From an uncultured Pseudomonadota bacterium (GTDB taxonomy: Bacteria > Pseudomonadota > Alphaproteobacteria > UBA3830): 44,326 bases of DNA. How positions within the stretch are numbered: the first letter of the stretch is position 1; each line of letters opens with the position of its first letter. The notes under the pieces are model-generated. The model worked only from the letters and a program-made list of their open reading frames with translations. It searched no databases and was not told the origin of the DNA. Made by a program: the position numbers and the translations under genes. Positions 1 through 7,314 of this stretch are shown here, one piece after another. The stretch is from positions 1 through 44,326 of the forward strand of contig CACWKL010000002.1 in NCBI GenBank assembly GCA_902761495.1. The letters run 5' to 3'.

Positions 1-1
1 G

Positions 2-232
2 GAACAACTTATAGGCGAACGCGAACTGGAATGGATAATGATCGACGCGAGCTACGTGAAGGCGCATGCGCACGCCTGCGGAGCGCGAGGCGGAAACCAA
101 GGAATTGCCCGCACAAAAGGGGGCTCAACACCAAGATACATTTGTCCGTGGATGCGCGCGGTGTGCCGGTCCGATTTATAACGACGATCGAGCCGAAATG
201 CCTTACACCTCTGCATTTCGCAACGATCACTG
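2..232 (+). pseudogene. IS5-family transposase remnant, partial and frameshifted
   Basis: The reading starting at base 2 gives ELEWIMIDASYVKAHAHACG and then a GGNQGIARTKGG stretch. This is the segment around the first catalytic Asp (IDASYVKAH) of DDE transposases of the IS5 group. After the A4G5 run at about 116-124 the homologous reading (LNTKIHLSVDARGVPVRF) continues in another frame, so one base is missing or the element uses frameshifting at this run. Similarity stops at about base 180-230, where the base composition falls from GC-rich to AT-rich. The rest of the transposase and the right terminal repeat are not recognisable. The 5' part lies outside the window. It is a decayed or truncated mobile element. 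Confidence 0.75.
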
Positions 233-420
233 GCAAAAAATAAATCCCCAGAAAAAATAAACAAAATAAAAATATCAACAGGCTCGACATAGTAATTCCC
301 CAATATTTTCAAAACATTATTACCAGAACAACTGTCAGACCACCTCTATCAGCGTTATACATCGACAAGAAAATTTGAGCAAATTTTAACCTCTTGTAAA
401 GAAATATGTCTCCGAAACTT
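233..420. other. AT-rich spacer between IS remnant and ftsY
   Basis: No credible gene is visible. The only structure is a perfect 7-bp inverted repeat with a GAGC loop at 370-387 (AAAATTT/AAATTTT). It lies 34 bases beyond the ftsY stop on the minus strand and could be a weak 3'-end structure of the ftsY transcript. It lacks a convincing U-tract. Confidence 0.4.
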
Positions 421-1320
421 TCACTCCCCTAAGATTGCACTTGCATACTGACTGGCAGAGAATGGCTGAAGATCCTCTATCCCCTCACCTACTCCTATGG
501 CAAAGATCGGAGCTTTGTATTTTTGAGTCAGAGAAATCACCACTCCGCCCTTGGCTGTCGAATCCAACTTTGTAACAATCAGCCCGTCGATTCCCACTTT
601 ATTTAAGAATGATTCAACCTGAAGATGAGCTGTTTGACCTGTCAGACCATCCAATACCAAAATTGTTTTGTGTGGAGCAGTATCGTCTATTTTTCTTATA
701 ACCCTTTTTATTTTGTCTAACTCGGCGATTAAATCATCTCGGTTTTGCATGCGACCCGCGGTATCGATGATCACAATATCTTTATTTTCGGATTTTGCTT
801 TTTCGATTCCCGAATACACAACACCGGCAGCATCCGCTTGTTCCTTTCCATAAAAAACTTCTATACCGAGCTGATTTCCCCAATATTTCAGTTGCTCTAC
901 AGCCGCCGCCCGGAAAGTATCTCCGGCAATCAGCAATGGACCATGCCCTTTCCGCTTAAAAATATTAGCTAATTTCGCGATCGAAGTCGTTTTGCCGTTT
1001 CCATTGACGCCGATCACCAGGATAATTTCAGGATTTTTGTTTGTTGAATCAAAAAGATCTGCCTCATAAGGCTCGAGCAATTGTGTTATTTCATTCACTA
1101 GAAATTTTTTAATCTCGGATTCTGTGGCATCTCTCGGAAATTTCTTGTCCGCCAGTTTTTGAGCCAATGTAATGGAAGTTTGCGCCCCGACATCGGCCCG
1201 TATTAAGGCATCTTCTATTTCCTGACAAAAATTCTCGTCAATCTTTTTCCCGGCAACCGCTGTTAAAATGCTTTCGGACGTTTTTTGAAAAGTTTTCTTT
1301 AATTTATCAAGAATCCCCAT
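421..1320 (-). CDS. ftsY: Signal recognition particle receptor FtsY
   Basis: SRP-receptor GTPase that docks SRP-bound ribosomes at the inner membrane for co-translational insertion. The 299-residue protein has the N-domain helices (about 1-85) and the G domain with the P-loop GVNGNGKTT at residues 104-112, the DTFRAAAVEQL element, DTAGR and TKLD. It ends in the usual helix with an acidic tip (ILGE). The acidic A domain of the E. coli protein is essentially absent, as in many alphaproteobacteria. It begins one base after the mtaB stop, so it is the last gene of the minus-strand run OMP-gmk-mtaB-ftsY. Confidence 0.96.
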   Translation of the reverse strand: MGILDKLKKTFQKTSESILTAVAGKKIDENFCQEIEDALIRADVGAQTSITLAQKLADKKFPRDATESEIKKFLVNEITQLLEPYEADLFDSTNKNPEIILVIGVNGNGKTTSIAKLANIFKRKGHGPLLIAGDTFRAAAVEQLKYWGNQLGIEVFYGKEQADAAGVVYSGIEKAKSENKDIVIIDTAGRMQNRDDLIAELDKIKRVIRKIDDTAPHKTILVLDGLTGQTAHLQVESFLNKVGIDGLIVTKLDSTAKGGVVISLTQKYKAPIFAIGVGEGIEDLQPFSASQYASAILGE

Positions 1321-1321
1321 T

Positions 1322-2518
1322 TTAAAGCTCTCCTATGATCGTATTGTTTTCTATTTTCATGCAATTTATCCAATATTCTTTTCCTGCCTTGAGCTCGGAT
1401 AAAGATTTTACCGGCAAAAATGAATCCGTCTTCGCAATTTCCGAAGTCTCAGCCAAGATATGTACTTTTTGTCCGACAATTGCCTGTAATCTGTGATTCA
1501 AAATTTCCGACGCACATTCTCTCAAAATTTTTGCACGCGCCGCTGCTGTTTTTTTTAGAACTTGAGGCATCAGAGCCGCAGGAGTTCTAGGCCGTTTCGA
1601 ATAAGGGAACACGTGCAACAACGAAAGATTTCCTTTCGTCAACAATTTTCTGGTATTTTCAAACATATCATCGGTTTCAGTCGGGAACCCCGCAATAATA
1701 TCCGCTCCGAATATGACCTCCGATCTCTTTTCCAGGATTTTCAGATTTGTCTCGATCACCTGCTCTCGACTATGACGCCGTCCCATCCTTTTCAAAATCA
1801 TATTATCACCGGATTGAATACTTTCGTGGATGTGGGGCATCAATCTTTCCTCTCCCGCAATAAGTTCAATAAACTCGTCGTTAATATCCGCAGGATCTAA
1901 GGAAGATAATCGCAACCTCTTTAATTCCGGAACATTTTTCAGCAAATACCTGATGATAAATGAAATATTTGTTTGCGGAAACAGATCCTGTCCGTATGAC
2001 GAGATATTAACTCCGGTAAGAACCAATTCCTTATACCCCTGATTCAAGGCTTCTCTCGCCTGAAAAACTATTTCGTCTTTGTCGAAGCTAACAGAAGAAC
2101 CTCGAGTCAATCGCACAACGCAATACGTACATCTATGATCGCATCCGTTTTGAATTTGCACAAAGCCTCGCACCTTTTGATTGTTGCCCTGCGCAACCGA
2201 TTTTTCGAGAGAACCGTATTTTAAGTATTCCTCCTTCGATAACTTAACTTTATTAGATATGATTCCAACCACACCGTCCATGCCAAGATATAAATCAGGA
2301 TTCAACTCTGCTGCACACCCGGTTAAAACTAACTTTATATCCGGATTTTGTTTGTACAGCTTTCTGATTTCCTGCCGCAACTGCCTTTCCGCTTCAGCTG
2401 TCACTGCGCAGGTGTTTATTATTGTATAATCAATTATGCCAAGCTGATCCACAAACTGCGAAATCGCCTCGGATTCACACGCATTCAGACGGCACCCAAA
2501 ATTTATGACCTGTCCCAT
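1322..2518 (-). CDS. mtaB: tRNA N6-threonylcarbamoyladenosine methylthiotransferase MtaB
   Basis: Radical-SAM enzyme that converts t6A37 to ms2t6A37 in tRNAs reading ANN codons. The 398-residue product starts with the UPF0004 domain (FGCRLNACES, NTCAVTAEA and TGCAA give the three cysteines of the auxiliary 4Fe-4S cluster). The radical-SAM signature CDHRCTYC follows at about residue 130, and a C-terminal TRAM-like region ends the protein. The CxxxCxxC spacing and the N-terminal GCRLN favour MtaB over MiaB or RimO. The mtaB-ftsY adjacency is seen in other alphaproteobacteria. The start ATG has an AAAGGG element upstream. Confidence 0.93.
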   Translation of the reverse strand: MGQVINFGCRLNACESEAISQFVDQLGIIDYTIINTCAVTAEAERQLRQEIRKLYKQNPDIKLVLTGCAAELNPDLYLGMDGVVGIISNKVKLSKEEYLKYGSLEKSVAQGNNQKVRGFVQIQNGCDHRCTYCVVRLTRGSSVSFDKDEIVFQAREALNQGYKELVLTGVNISSYGQDLFPQTNISFIIRYLLKNVPELKRLRLSSLDPADINDEFIELIAGEERLMPHIHESIQSGDNMILKRMGRRHSREQVIETNLKILEKRSEVIFGADIIAGFPTETDDMFENTRKLLTKGNLSLLHVFPYSKRPRTPAALMPQVLKKTAAARAKILRECASEILNHRLQAIVGQKVHILAETSEIAKTDSFLPVKSLSELKAGKEYWINCMKIENNTIIGEL

Positions 2519-2600
2519 AACAGCCCTTTAAATAAATGAAACAAAGCACTGAAACCCAATTGCAAAGCAACCAACAAAGTTGAAGAAAAATCCAAACAGA

Positions 2601-3161
2601 TTAGCTTTCAACAACCCTGCTAATTATGTCGAAAATATCCTTTGCTGCCTGAGGAATCTCTTTATTTTCCACGGAAAAATCATATTCACCAGAATGAGCA
2701 ATATCCAACCGAGCAGTCAAAAGCCTCTTCTGAATATCGCCTTCATCTTCCGTATCTCTGAGTCGAATACGCCTTTCCAGCTCCTCTACGGACGGCGGAT
2801 TTATAAAAATCCCCGTAACATTTTCGATTATAGATCTCTTTACTTTCTGAAATCCTTCCCAATTGATTACCAGTATCGAGATCTCATTCTCTTTCACACT
2901 CTCCTGAATACTCGAAAGCAAAACACCGTAGTAATTTTCGTAAACTTCTGAAAATTCAGCAAACTCACCGCGCTCTATTTTTTCTCGAAAATCTTCTTTA
3001 GATAAAAACAAATAATCGACACCGTCTTCCTCCCCCTCACGGATAGATCGCGTCGTGCATGTAATAACCCTGGATAACTGTGGCTTCTTATCCAAAAGAT
3101 ATCTAACAATCGTAGTCTTTCCTACGGCAGAAGGCCCCGAAATAACGAAAAGATGCCCCAT
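2601..3161 (-). CDS. gmk: Guanylate kinase
   Basis: Phosphorylates GMP to GDP with ATP. The P-loop GPSAVGKTT is at residues 7-15 of the chosen start. The GMP-binding element TRSIREGEEDGVDYLF and the lid Arg region RRIRLRDTEDE follow. I start at the ATG at 3161, giving 186 residues, because GGGGGAG lies just upstream and family members begin at this point. An in-frame TTG eight codons earlier is less likely. The gene sits 56 bases after the outer-membrane-type gene and 82 bases before mtaB in the same orientation. Confidence 0.94.
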   Translation of the reverse strand: MGHLFVISGPSAVGKTTIVRYLLDKKPQLSRVITCTTRSIREGEEDGVDYLFLSKEDFREKIERGEFAEFSEVYENYYGVLLSSIQESVKENEISILVINWEGFQKVKRSIIENVTGIFINPPSVEELERRIRLRDTEDEGDIQKRLLTARLDIAHSGEYDFSVENKEIPQAAKDIFDIISRVVES

Positions 3162-3217
3162 AACTCCCCCTCTCTCACGAAGCAAGAATAACGCAAATCT
3201 CGATAATTTTCCAGAGA

Positions 3218-4006
3218 TTAATTCGTTTTATCCGGAATTGAGTAGGTCGCTAGGACTCTCACCGTTGTTCTTCCCATTCTTATTTTATGATATGTTACGT
3301 TACCGTAGTCGGTTATACCTTCGTGTTCTCTCTTGAATGGAAAATTCACTTCAACGGAAACACCCCATTTTTTATTGAAACGTTTATGCCCGCCTATTCC
3401 AAACAGAGGAATGAATTTTGTTGCATTTACAGAAGAAATTCGCTTGCCGTCAACATAGTATGTATATTCCGCTTGCAAGCGTTGCGCTCCCAATTTCAAA
3501 AAGGCAACCGTTCCCAAGTTGTGGAAAATATAACCTCCTTTTAGCGAAATTTCCGGAATTATGCATGGTATTTTCAGTTCCCCGGAGAGGGTGTTAAATA
3601 AATTGGCCCAAGTGCTCTGACTCCTGTCATAATAATCATAGTTAAATATTTGCATATCGCCGGTTTTCTTTTGGGCCTTCCAAAAGTCCAGCAAAAGCGT
3701 AATACCTAAAATAAAATTTTTCTTAAATTTTTTCGAATAATCAATTCCTAACGTAAGCATAAAATTATTCATACTTTGCTTTGTTCTTCTCGAACCGGTT
3801 CGAATAGTGGCGTTAAATGAAGACATCGAGTAAGTCAATCCCCCCATGATCTTCATCCCATCATGTTTTAATGCATTTTGTTGCGCTTTTTTACTTACAT
3901 CTATATAAACTTCAGGGCTTGAACCACTTCCCCACGACGCATTGCCATCTTCCGCCAACACTTCAAAAGCTAACATTCCCAAACAAAAACAACTAACGAA
4001 CCTCAT
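3218..4006 (-). CDS. Predicted outer-membrane beta-barrel protein
   Basis: 262 residues with a signal peptide (positive start, hydrophobic core, likely cleavage after FEVLA near residue 18). A Ser/Asn-rich linker follows, then alternating amphipathic strands rich in Gly, Tyr and Phe, for example MKIMGGLTYSMSSF, NFMLTLGIDYSK and NFILGITLLLDFW. Periodic strand-turn patterning like this is typical of 8-stranded alphaproteobacterial surface antigens (OmpA-like/OMP_b-brl). The C-terminus lacks the usual terminal Phe (it ends PDKTN). No specific family is recognised. A strong ribosome-binding site (GGAGGAAGGAA) precedes the ATG. The upstream spacer 4007-4123 is very AT-rich, and no single promoter could be chosen. 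Confidence 0.65.
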   Translation of the reverse strand: MRFVSCFCLGMLAFEVLAEDGNASWGSGSSPEVYIDVSKKAQQNALKHDGMKIMGGLTYSMSSFNATIRTGSRRTKQSMNNFMLTLGIDYSKKFKKNFILGITLLLDFWKAQKKTGDMQIFNYDYYDRSQSTWANLFNTLSGELKIPCIIPEISLKGGYIFHNLGTVAFLKLGAQRLQAEYTYYVDGKRISSVNATKFIPLFGIGGHKRFNKKWGVSVEVNFPFKREHEGITDYGNVTYHKIRMGRTTVRVLATYSIPDKTN

Positions 4007-4123
4007 TTCCTTCCTCCATCGTTTTATAAATAAAATATATAAAATATTTTAATAAAAAACAATTATTATAAAAGGAAAACACATACAAACATACGATCCA
4101 CTCGAAACAAAAGCTTAACGACC

Positions 4124-4149
4124 AAAAACGAGAGAAGCGAACTACTCTC
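4124..4149 (-). terminator. Rho-independent terminator after accD
   Basis: On the minus strand an 8-position stem (GAGAG-T-AG / CT-T-CTCTC with one T-T mismatch) closes a TTCG tetraloop and is followed by GTTTTTGG. It lies 35 bases past the accD stop, between accD and the outer-membrane protein gene, so the ihfB-accD transcript probably ends here. Confidence 0.75.
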
Positions 4150-4183
4150 TGTATCTATCAAAAACCCAACAGATATCTAAAAG

Positions 4184-5038
4184 TCAGCTGCTTTTTTTAT
4201 GAGTAACTATTGATACAATTCGAGAAATCACTTCCTTCAGATCTTTTCTCTCCACCACCATATCGACCATTCCGTGCGAAAGCAGATATTCTGATTTTTG
4301 GAATCCATCCGGAAGCTTTTCCCTGATCGTTCCTTCAATAACACGAGGTCCGCTGAAAGCGATCAAGGCTCTCGGCTCCGCGATATGAAAGTCTCCTAAC
4401 ATCGCAAAAGAAGCGGATACCCCTCCCGCAGTCGGATTTGTTAACAACACAATATATGGCAAGGAAGCTTCTTTTATTTTGTTGATCGCAACTACCGATC
4501 TCGGCATCTGCATCAGAGAAAAGATTCCTTCCTGCATCCTAGCTCCACCAGAACAGGGAATAACCAGAAGAGCACACGATTTTTTTAGCGCATATTCTGC
4601 TCCGGCAATAATTCCTTCTCCTACAGCGCTTCCCATAGATCCACCCATAAAATCGAAATTGAAAAGGACTGCAACACATTTATTCCCGTTTATACGGCCA
4701 TAAACAACGCTGACTGCATCCTCGCTCTGCGTCTTTTCCTTTGCGGCCTTCAGCCTGTCCGAATATTTTTTTGAATCCTTAAATTTCAACGGATCATTCA
4801 ACAAGGATTTATATTTTATTTTTTTGACCTCTCCGCCGTCAAACAAACTGGATATTCGCTCATCCACGGACAACCTAAAATGATAATCACAATGTGGACA
4901 CACCTGCGAATTACCAGATAAATCCGAGTGAAAAATCATCTGTTCGCAACCGGGACATTTTCTCCATAAATTATCAGGAACATCATTCCCAACCAGAGCC
5001 CTTATTTTCGGTCTGACAAAGTTCGTAAGCCAATTCAT
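4184..5038 (-). CDS. accD: Acetyl-CoA carboxylase carboxyltransferase subunit beta
   Basis: Beta half of the carboxyltransferase that makes malonyl-CoA for fatty-acid synthesis. The zinc ribbon is intact (C28, C31, C47, C50). The crotonase-like fold carries the conserved segments FDFMGGSMGSAVGEG, PCSGGARMQEG and TNPTAGGVSASFAMLGD. At 284 residues it has the usual length. Its ribosome-binding site (GAGG) is inside the end of ihfB and its ATG follows the ihfB stop by two bases, so the two genes are probably translationally coupled. The partner accA is not in the window. Confidence 0.96.
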   Translation of the reverse strand: MNWLTNFVRPKIRALVGNDVPDNLWRKCPGCEQMIFHSDLSGNSQVCPHCDYHFRLSVDERISSLFDGGEVKKIKYKSLLNDPLKFKDSKKYSDRLKAAKEKTQSEDAVSVVYGRINGNKCVAVLFNFDFMGGSMGSAVGEGIIAGAEYALKKSCALLVIPCSGGARMQEGIFSLMQMPRSVVAINKIKEASLPYIVLLTNPTAGGVSASFAMLGDFHIAEPRALIAFSGPRVIEGTIREKLPDGFQKSEYLLSHGMVDMVVERKDLKEVISRIVSIVTHKKSS

Positions 5039-5040
5039 TA

Positions 5041-5358
5041 TCAGTCCTCATCTCCAAACGAATTATCTCTAATCCATTCTCTTCCATTGACCGCATCTCT
5101 CAATTTCTTACCTGCTCTAAAAAATGGAACTCTTTTGGCCTTTATAACGACCTTTTCTCCATTTCTCGGGTTTCTTCCCTGACTCTCTCCCCTCTCTCTG
5201 GTAGAAAAAGCACCAAAATCTCTCAACTCTATCCTGCCTCCCTTTCTGAGTTTATCAACCATCAGATCAATGATAATCGATATAATTCGCTCAACATTTC
5301 CGACATTTACATACGGAAAAATAGCAGAAACACGAGAAACCAAATCAGACCTAGTCAT
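5041..5358 (-). CDS. ihfB: Integration host factor beta-type DNA-bending protein
   Basis: 105 residues of the HU/IHF family. The N-terminal helices (TRSDLVSRVSAIFP) resemble IHF-beta rather than HU. The beta-arm carries GAFSTRERGESQGRNPRNGE with the intercalating Pro (RNPRNGE), and RVPFFRAGKKLRDAVN is near the C-terminus. Start at the ATG at 5358; a GTG directly before it is an alternative. It is the first gene of the ihfB-accD pair, divergent from the methyltransferase gene across 89 bases. A second HU-family gene lies at 27010-27285. Confidence 0.88.
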   Translation of the reverse strand: MTRSDLVSRVSAIFPYVNVGNVERIISIIIDLMVDKLRKGGRIELRDFGAFSTRERGESQGRNPRNGEKVVIKAKRVPFFRAGKKLRDAVNGREWIRDNSFGDED

Positions 5359-5412
5359 CACAATTCCTAAAAAATAACAAACTCAAACTCGACAAAGTCA
5401 GTCAACTACGTG

Positions 5413-5440
5413 TAGACTTCATCGTAGGACTTATTATACA
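5413..5440 (+). promoter_or_regulatory. Sigma70-type promoter driving a probably leaderless mRNA
   Basis: TAGACT (5413-5418), a 16-bp spacer and TATACA (5435-5440). A start point about seven bases beyond the -10 falls on or next to the ATG at 5448. There is no Shine-Dalgarno sequence in the short gap, so the message is likely leaderless. Confidence 0.5.
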
Positions 5441-5447
5441 TGTACGA

Positions 5448-6098
5448 ATGAAATATTCAAATGTTACTTCGCTAGAAGATTTTTATGCATCTCAGTTGGG
5501 GGGGTGTTTGGCAAAAAAAATTTCTCAATATCTGTCAAACAGAATCTCTTGCGGAGAGTCCACGTTGATACTAGGATGTGGTGATCCGTATTTAAATAAA
5601 TTGGAGAGCGAAAATTTATTCTACGCAATACCTGCGGGATACAAAACCAGCAGATGGCCTTCAATCAGGCCGTTTCAAACGGTGGTTGTAGATGAAAAAA
5701 ACCTACCTTTCTTATCTTACTGCTTCGATAAAATCATCGTAATAAATTTCTTTGAATTTTCGAAACACTCGAGGCAAACACTAAACGAAATTTCGCGGTG
5801 TCTAAAAATAAATGGAGATTTGATTATAATAGCCTTAAACAAAAGCATGTTGTTTCGAAAAATCAAGCACATCAGGAACTCCATAACGGAAATTTTTTCA
5901 TGTTTGAACAGTAAAAATTTCGCGCTAAGGCATGTTTTTGAGGTCGGAGAGAAATCATTTCACGAAATAGAAGAACCATCGCCTTTATTACTAAAAACCG
6001 CGCAAATTTTCTATGATATGGTCGTCTTAGACGCAAGCAGAGAAGTTTTTGCTGAAGAAACTGTCTTTGATCTGCAAGGAGCGTTAAGCCTGCCATAA
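5448..6098 (+). CDS. Class I SAM-dependent methyltransferase, substrate unknown
   Basis: 216 residues. Motif I is TLILGCGDPYLNKLE at about residue 45. The region LPFLSYCFDKIIVINFFEFSKHSRQTLNEISRCLKINGDL matches the motif IV-V part of Methyltransf_11 proteins, in spaced blocks: an Asp ahead of a hydrophobic strand, then a helix, then the turn before the next strand. Proteins of this type stand alone in many alphaproteobacteria, often near gloB, and their substrate is not established. It is a single plus-strand gene between ihfB and a secreted protein, with no ribosome-binding site. Confidence 0.75.
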   Translation: MKYSNVTSLEDFYASQLGGCLAKKISQYLSNRISCGESTLILGCGDPYLNKLESENLFYAIPAGYKTSRWPSIRPFQTVVVDEKNLPFLSYCFDKIIVINFFEFSKHSRQTLNEISRCLKINGDLIIIALNKSMLFRKIKHIRNSITEIFSCLNSKNFALRHVFEVGEKSFHEIEEPSPLLLKTAQIFYDMVVLDASREVFAEETVFDLQGALSLP

Positions 6099-6165
6099 GG
6101 CCCTTTTGCTAAAATTTAAGGCTTGAGCGAATTTTTACTAAAATTTCTGATTTTTTTTCAAAAAA

Positions 6166-6181
6166 TTAACTTTTTGTTAAC
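6166..6181 (+). promoter_or_regulatory. CtrA-type box upstream of a secreted-protein gene
   Basis: TTAA-N7-TTAAC, a perfect match to the full CtrA consensus. It is followed after 10 bases by the -10-like TAGAAT (6192-6197). The ATG at 6233 has a strong GGAGG site. The gene between this box and its neighbour shows no other promoter signal. CtrA itself is not in the window, so its binding is inferred. Confidence 0.6.
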
Positions 6182-6232
6182 TTTGTTTCCTTAGAATGAA
6201 AGACGTAAATAGTTAAATTTGGAGGAAATATT

Positions 6233-6916
6233 ATGAAGAAACTATTATTAGGCGCCATGTTGGCGGCAGCGTGCATAACGACAGATGTGAATGCAGGACT
6301 TTTTGGAAGAAGTGCAAGTGAAAAGACAAAGGTCGATAATACTTTAAAGCAATATGCAGGAGAGAATTATGAAGAAAAGTCAACAACGATAGTTAATGAA
6401 ATCGAAGCGTTAACAAAAAAAATCAATGAGTTTAAAAAATCCAAAGTTGAAACAACAGAAAAAACATTGGATGGTATTTTAAAGGAATCAAAAAAAATAT
6501 CTGAATTCTTTAACTCTATGAAAAAAAAGAATAGTAGAACCAATATCGCGAAAAAAGGTGAAAAGGCGACACAAGCGGCTATTGCACTAAAAGAAAGCCT
6601 AGGAACATGGAGCGAATCGAATTCGCCCGACTGGACGAGTTTTAAAAAAGAATGTGGGGGGAACATCTCAACAATAGCTGGTGTAATAATAAATTTAGCC
6701 CAGGAAACAAAACCAGGAACTTACATGACAAATAAGGGAAAAGGGATAGAACTTAATATCCAAGCTCTCCTAACTAGTCTTTCCAAGAGTTTTGAGTCTA
6801 TAAGCGCACTTTTGGCTGACAAAAAAGTAAACGAGTCTAACCCATCGGTAAAGACAAATGTTGAAACATCTAGTATCGTTTCATCTGGTTCAGCCCAGCC
6901 AAAAAGAGGAAGATAA
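6233..6916 (+). CDS. Secreted helical protein of unknown function
   Basis: 227 residues with a clear signal peptide (MKKLLLGAMLAAACITTDVNA, cleavage after about residue 21). The mature part is Lys/Ser/Glu-rich and mostly helical, including coiled-coil-like stretches (residues about 40-90), and ends in a basic tail (PKRGR). I do not recognise a family. The TTTGGAGGAAATATT leader gives a strong translation start. A CtrA-type box lies upstream and a strong terminator directly after, so it is a monocistronic unit. It may be an exported host-interaction or envelope protein, but nothing in the sequence proves this. Confidence 0.75.
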   Translation: MKKLLLGAMLAAACITTDVNAGLFGRSASEKTKVDNTLKQYAGENYEEKSTTIVNEIEALTKKINEFKKSKVETTEKTLDGILKESKKISEFFNSMKKKNSRTNIAKKGEKATQAAIALKESLGTWSESNSPDWTSFKKECGGNISTIAGVIINLAQETKPGTYMTNKGKGIELNIQALLTSLSKSFESISALLADKKVNESNPSVKTNVETSSIVSSGSAQPKRGR

Positions 6917-6944
6917 GAGATTAATTACAATTATGGTCTTATAA

Positions 6945-6966
6945 AAAACTCCCCTCGGGGAGTTTT
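6945..6966. terminator. Strong bidirectional Rho-independent terminator
   Basis: Stem AAAACTCCC/GGGAGTTTT with a CTCG loop. A-rich on the left and T-rich on the right, so it works for the plus-strand secreted-protein gene and could also stop minus-strand transcripts arriving from the 7-kb side. Confidence 0.85.
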
Positions 6967-6973
6967 CATTGTA

Positions 6974-7312
6974 TTACCAGTTACAAAAAAAAAGAAGATC
7001 GGTTTTTATACCGTCTTCTTTTTTTATGCGATCCAGCACTATCTTAATCTCTATCGGGTAACGCTTTTTCTGCATAAATAATACTTCATCAACCTTGCTT
7101 TTTAAGCTCTCCACCTCTAAATATATTTCATTGACATGAGCATTTATTTTCAATGAAACGCAAATTACACTGATACGAATAACGCCCGTCACATCCACTT
7201 TGTATTCACTTCCGGTAAATTACGGCTTGGCATATTCCTCTTCACATTACCGCTGCGCGTGCGCGATACCTGCATAATTCCACGGATTCACCTTCATCGT
7301 ATAACCAGATAC
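6974..7312 (-). pseudogene. Possible decayed coding remnant downstream of the 831-residue gene
   Basis: An open frame from a GTG at 7198 to 6974 would give 74 residues with protein-like composition (VDVTGVIRISVICVSLKINA, then a Lys/Glu-rich helix), but no ribosome-binding site. The same frame is open upstream only to a stop at about 7222 (FTGSEYKV). Another short protein-like piece (KVNPWNYAGIAHAQR) lies at about 7245-7290 in another frame. The GSEYKVDVTGV segment faintly resembles GVDYKVVDLVG at the end of the 831-residue protein. It could be a decayed duplicate tail or chance. No homologue is recognised. Confidence 0.25.
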
Positions 7313-7314
7313 TT

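Noticed and set aside
3162-3217. Terminator between the outer-membrane protein gene and gmk
   Set aside because: Only a 6-bp AATCTC/GAGATT stem with a 12-base loop and no U-tract.
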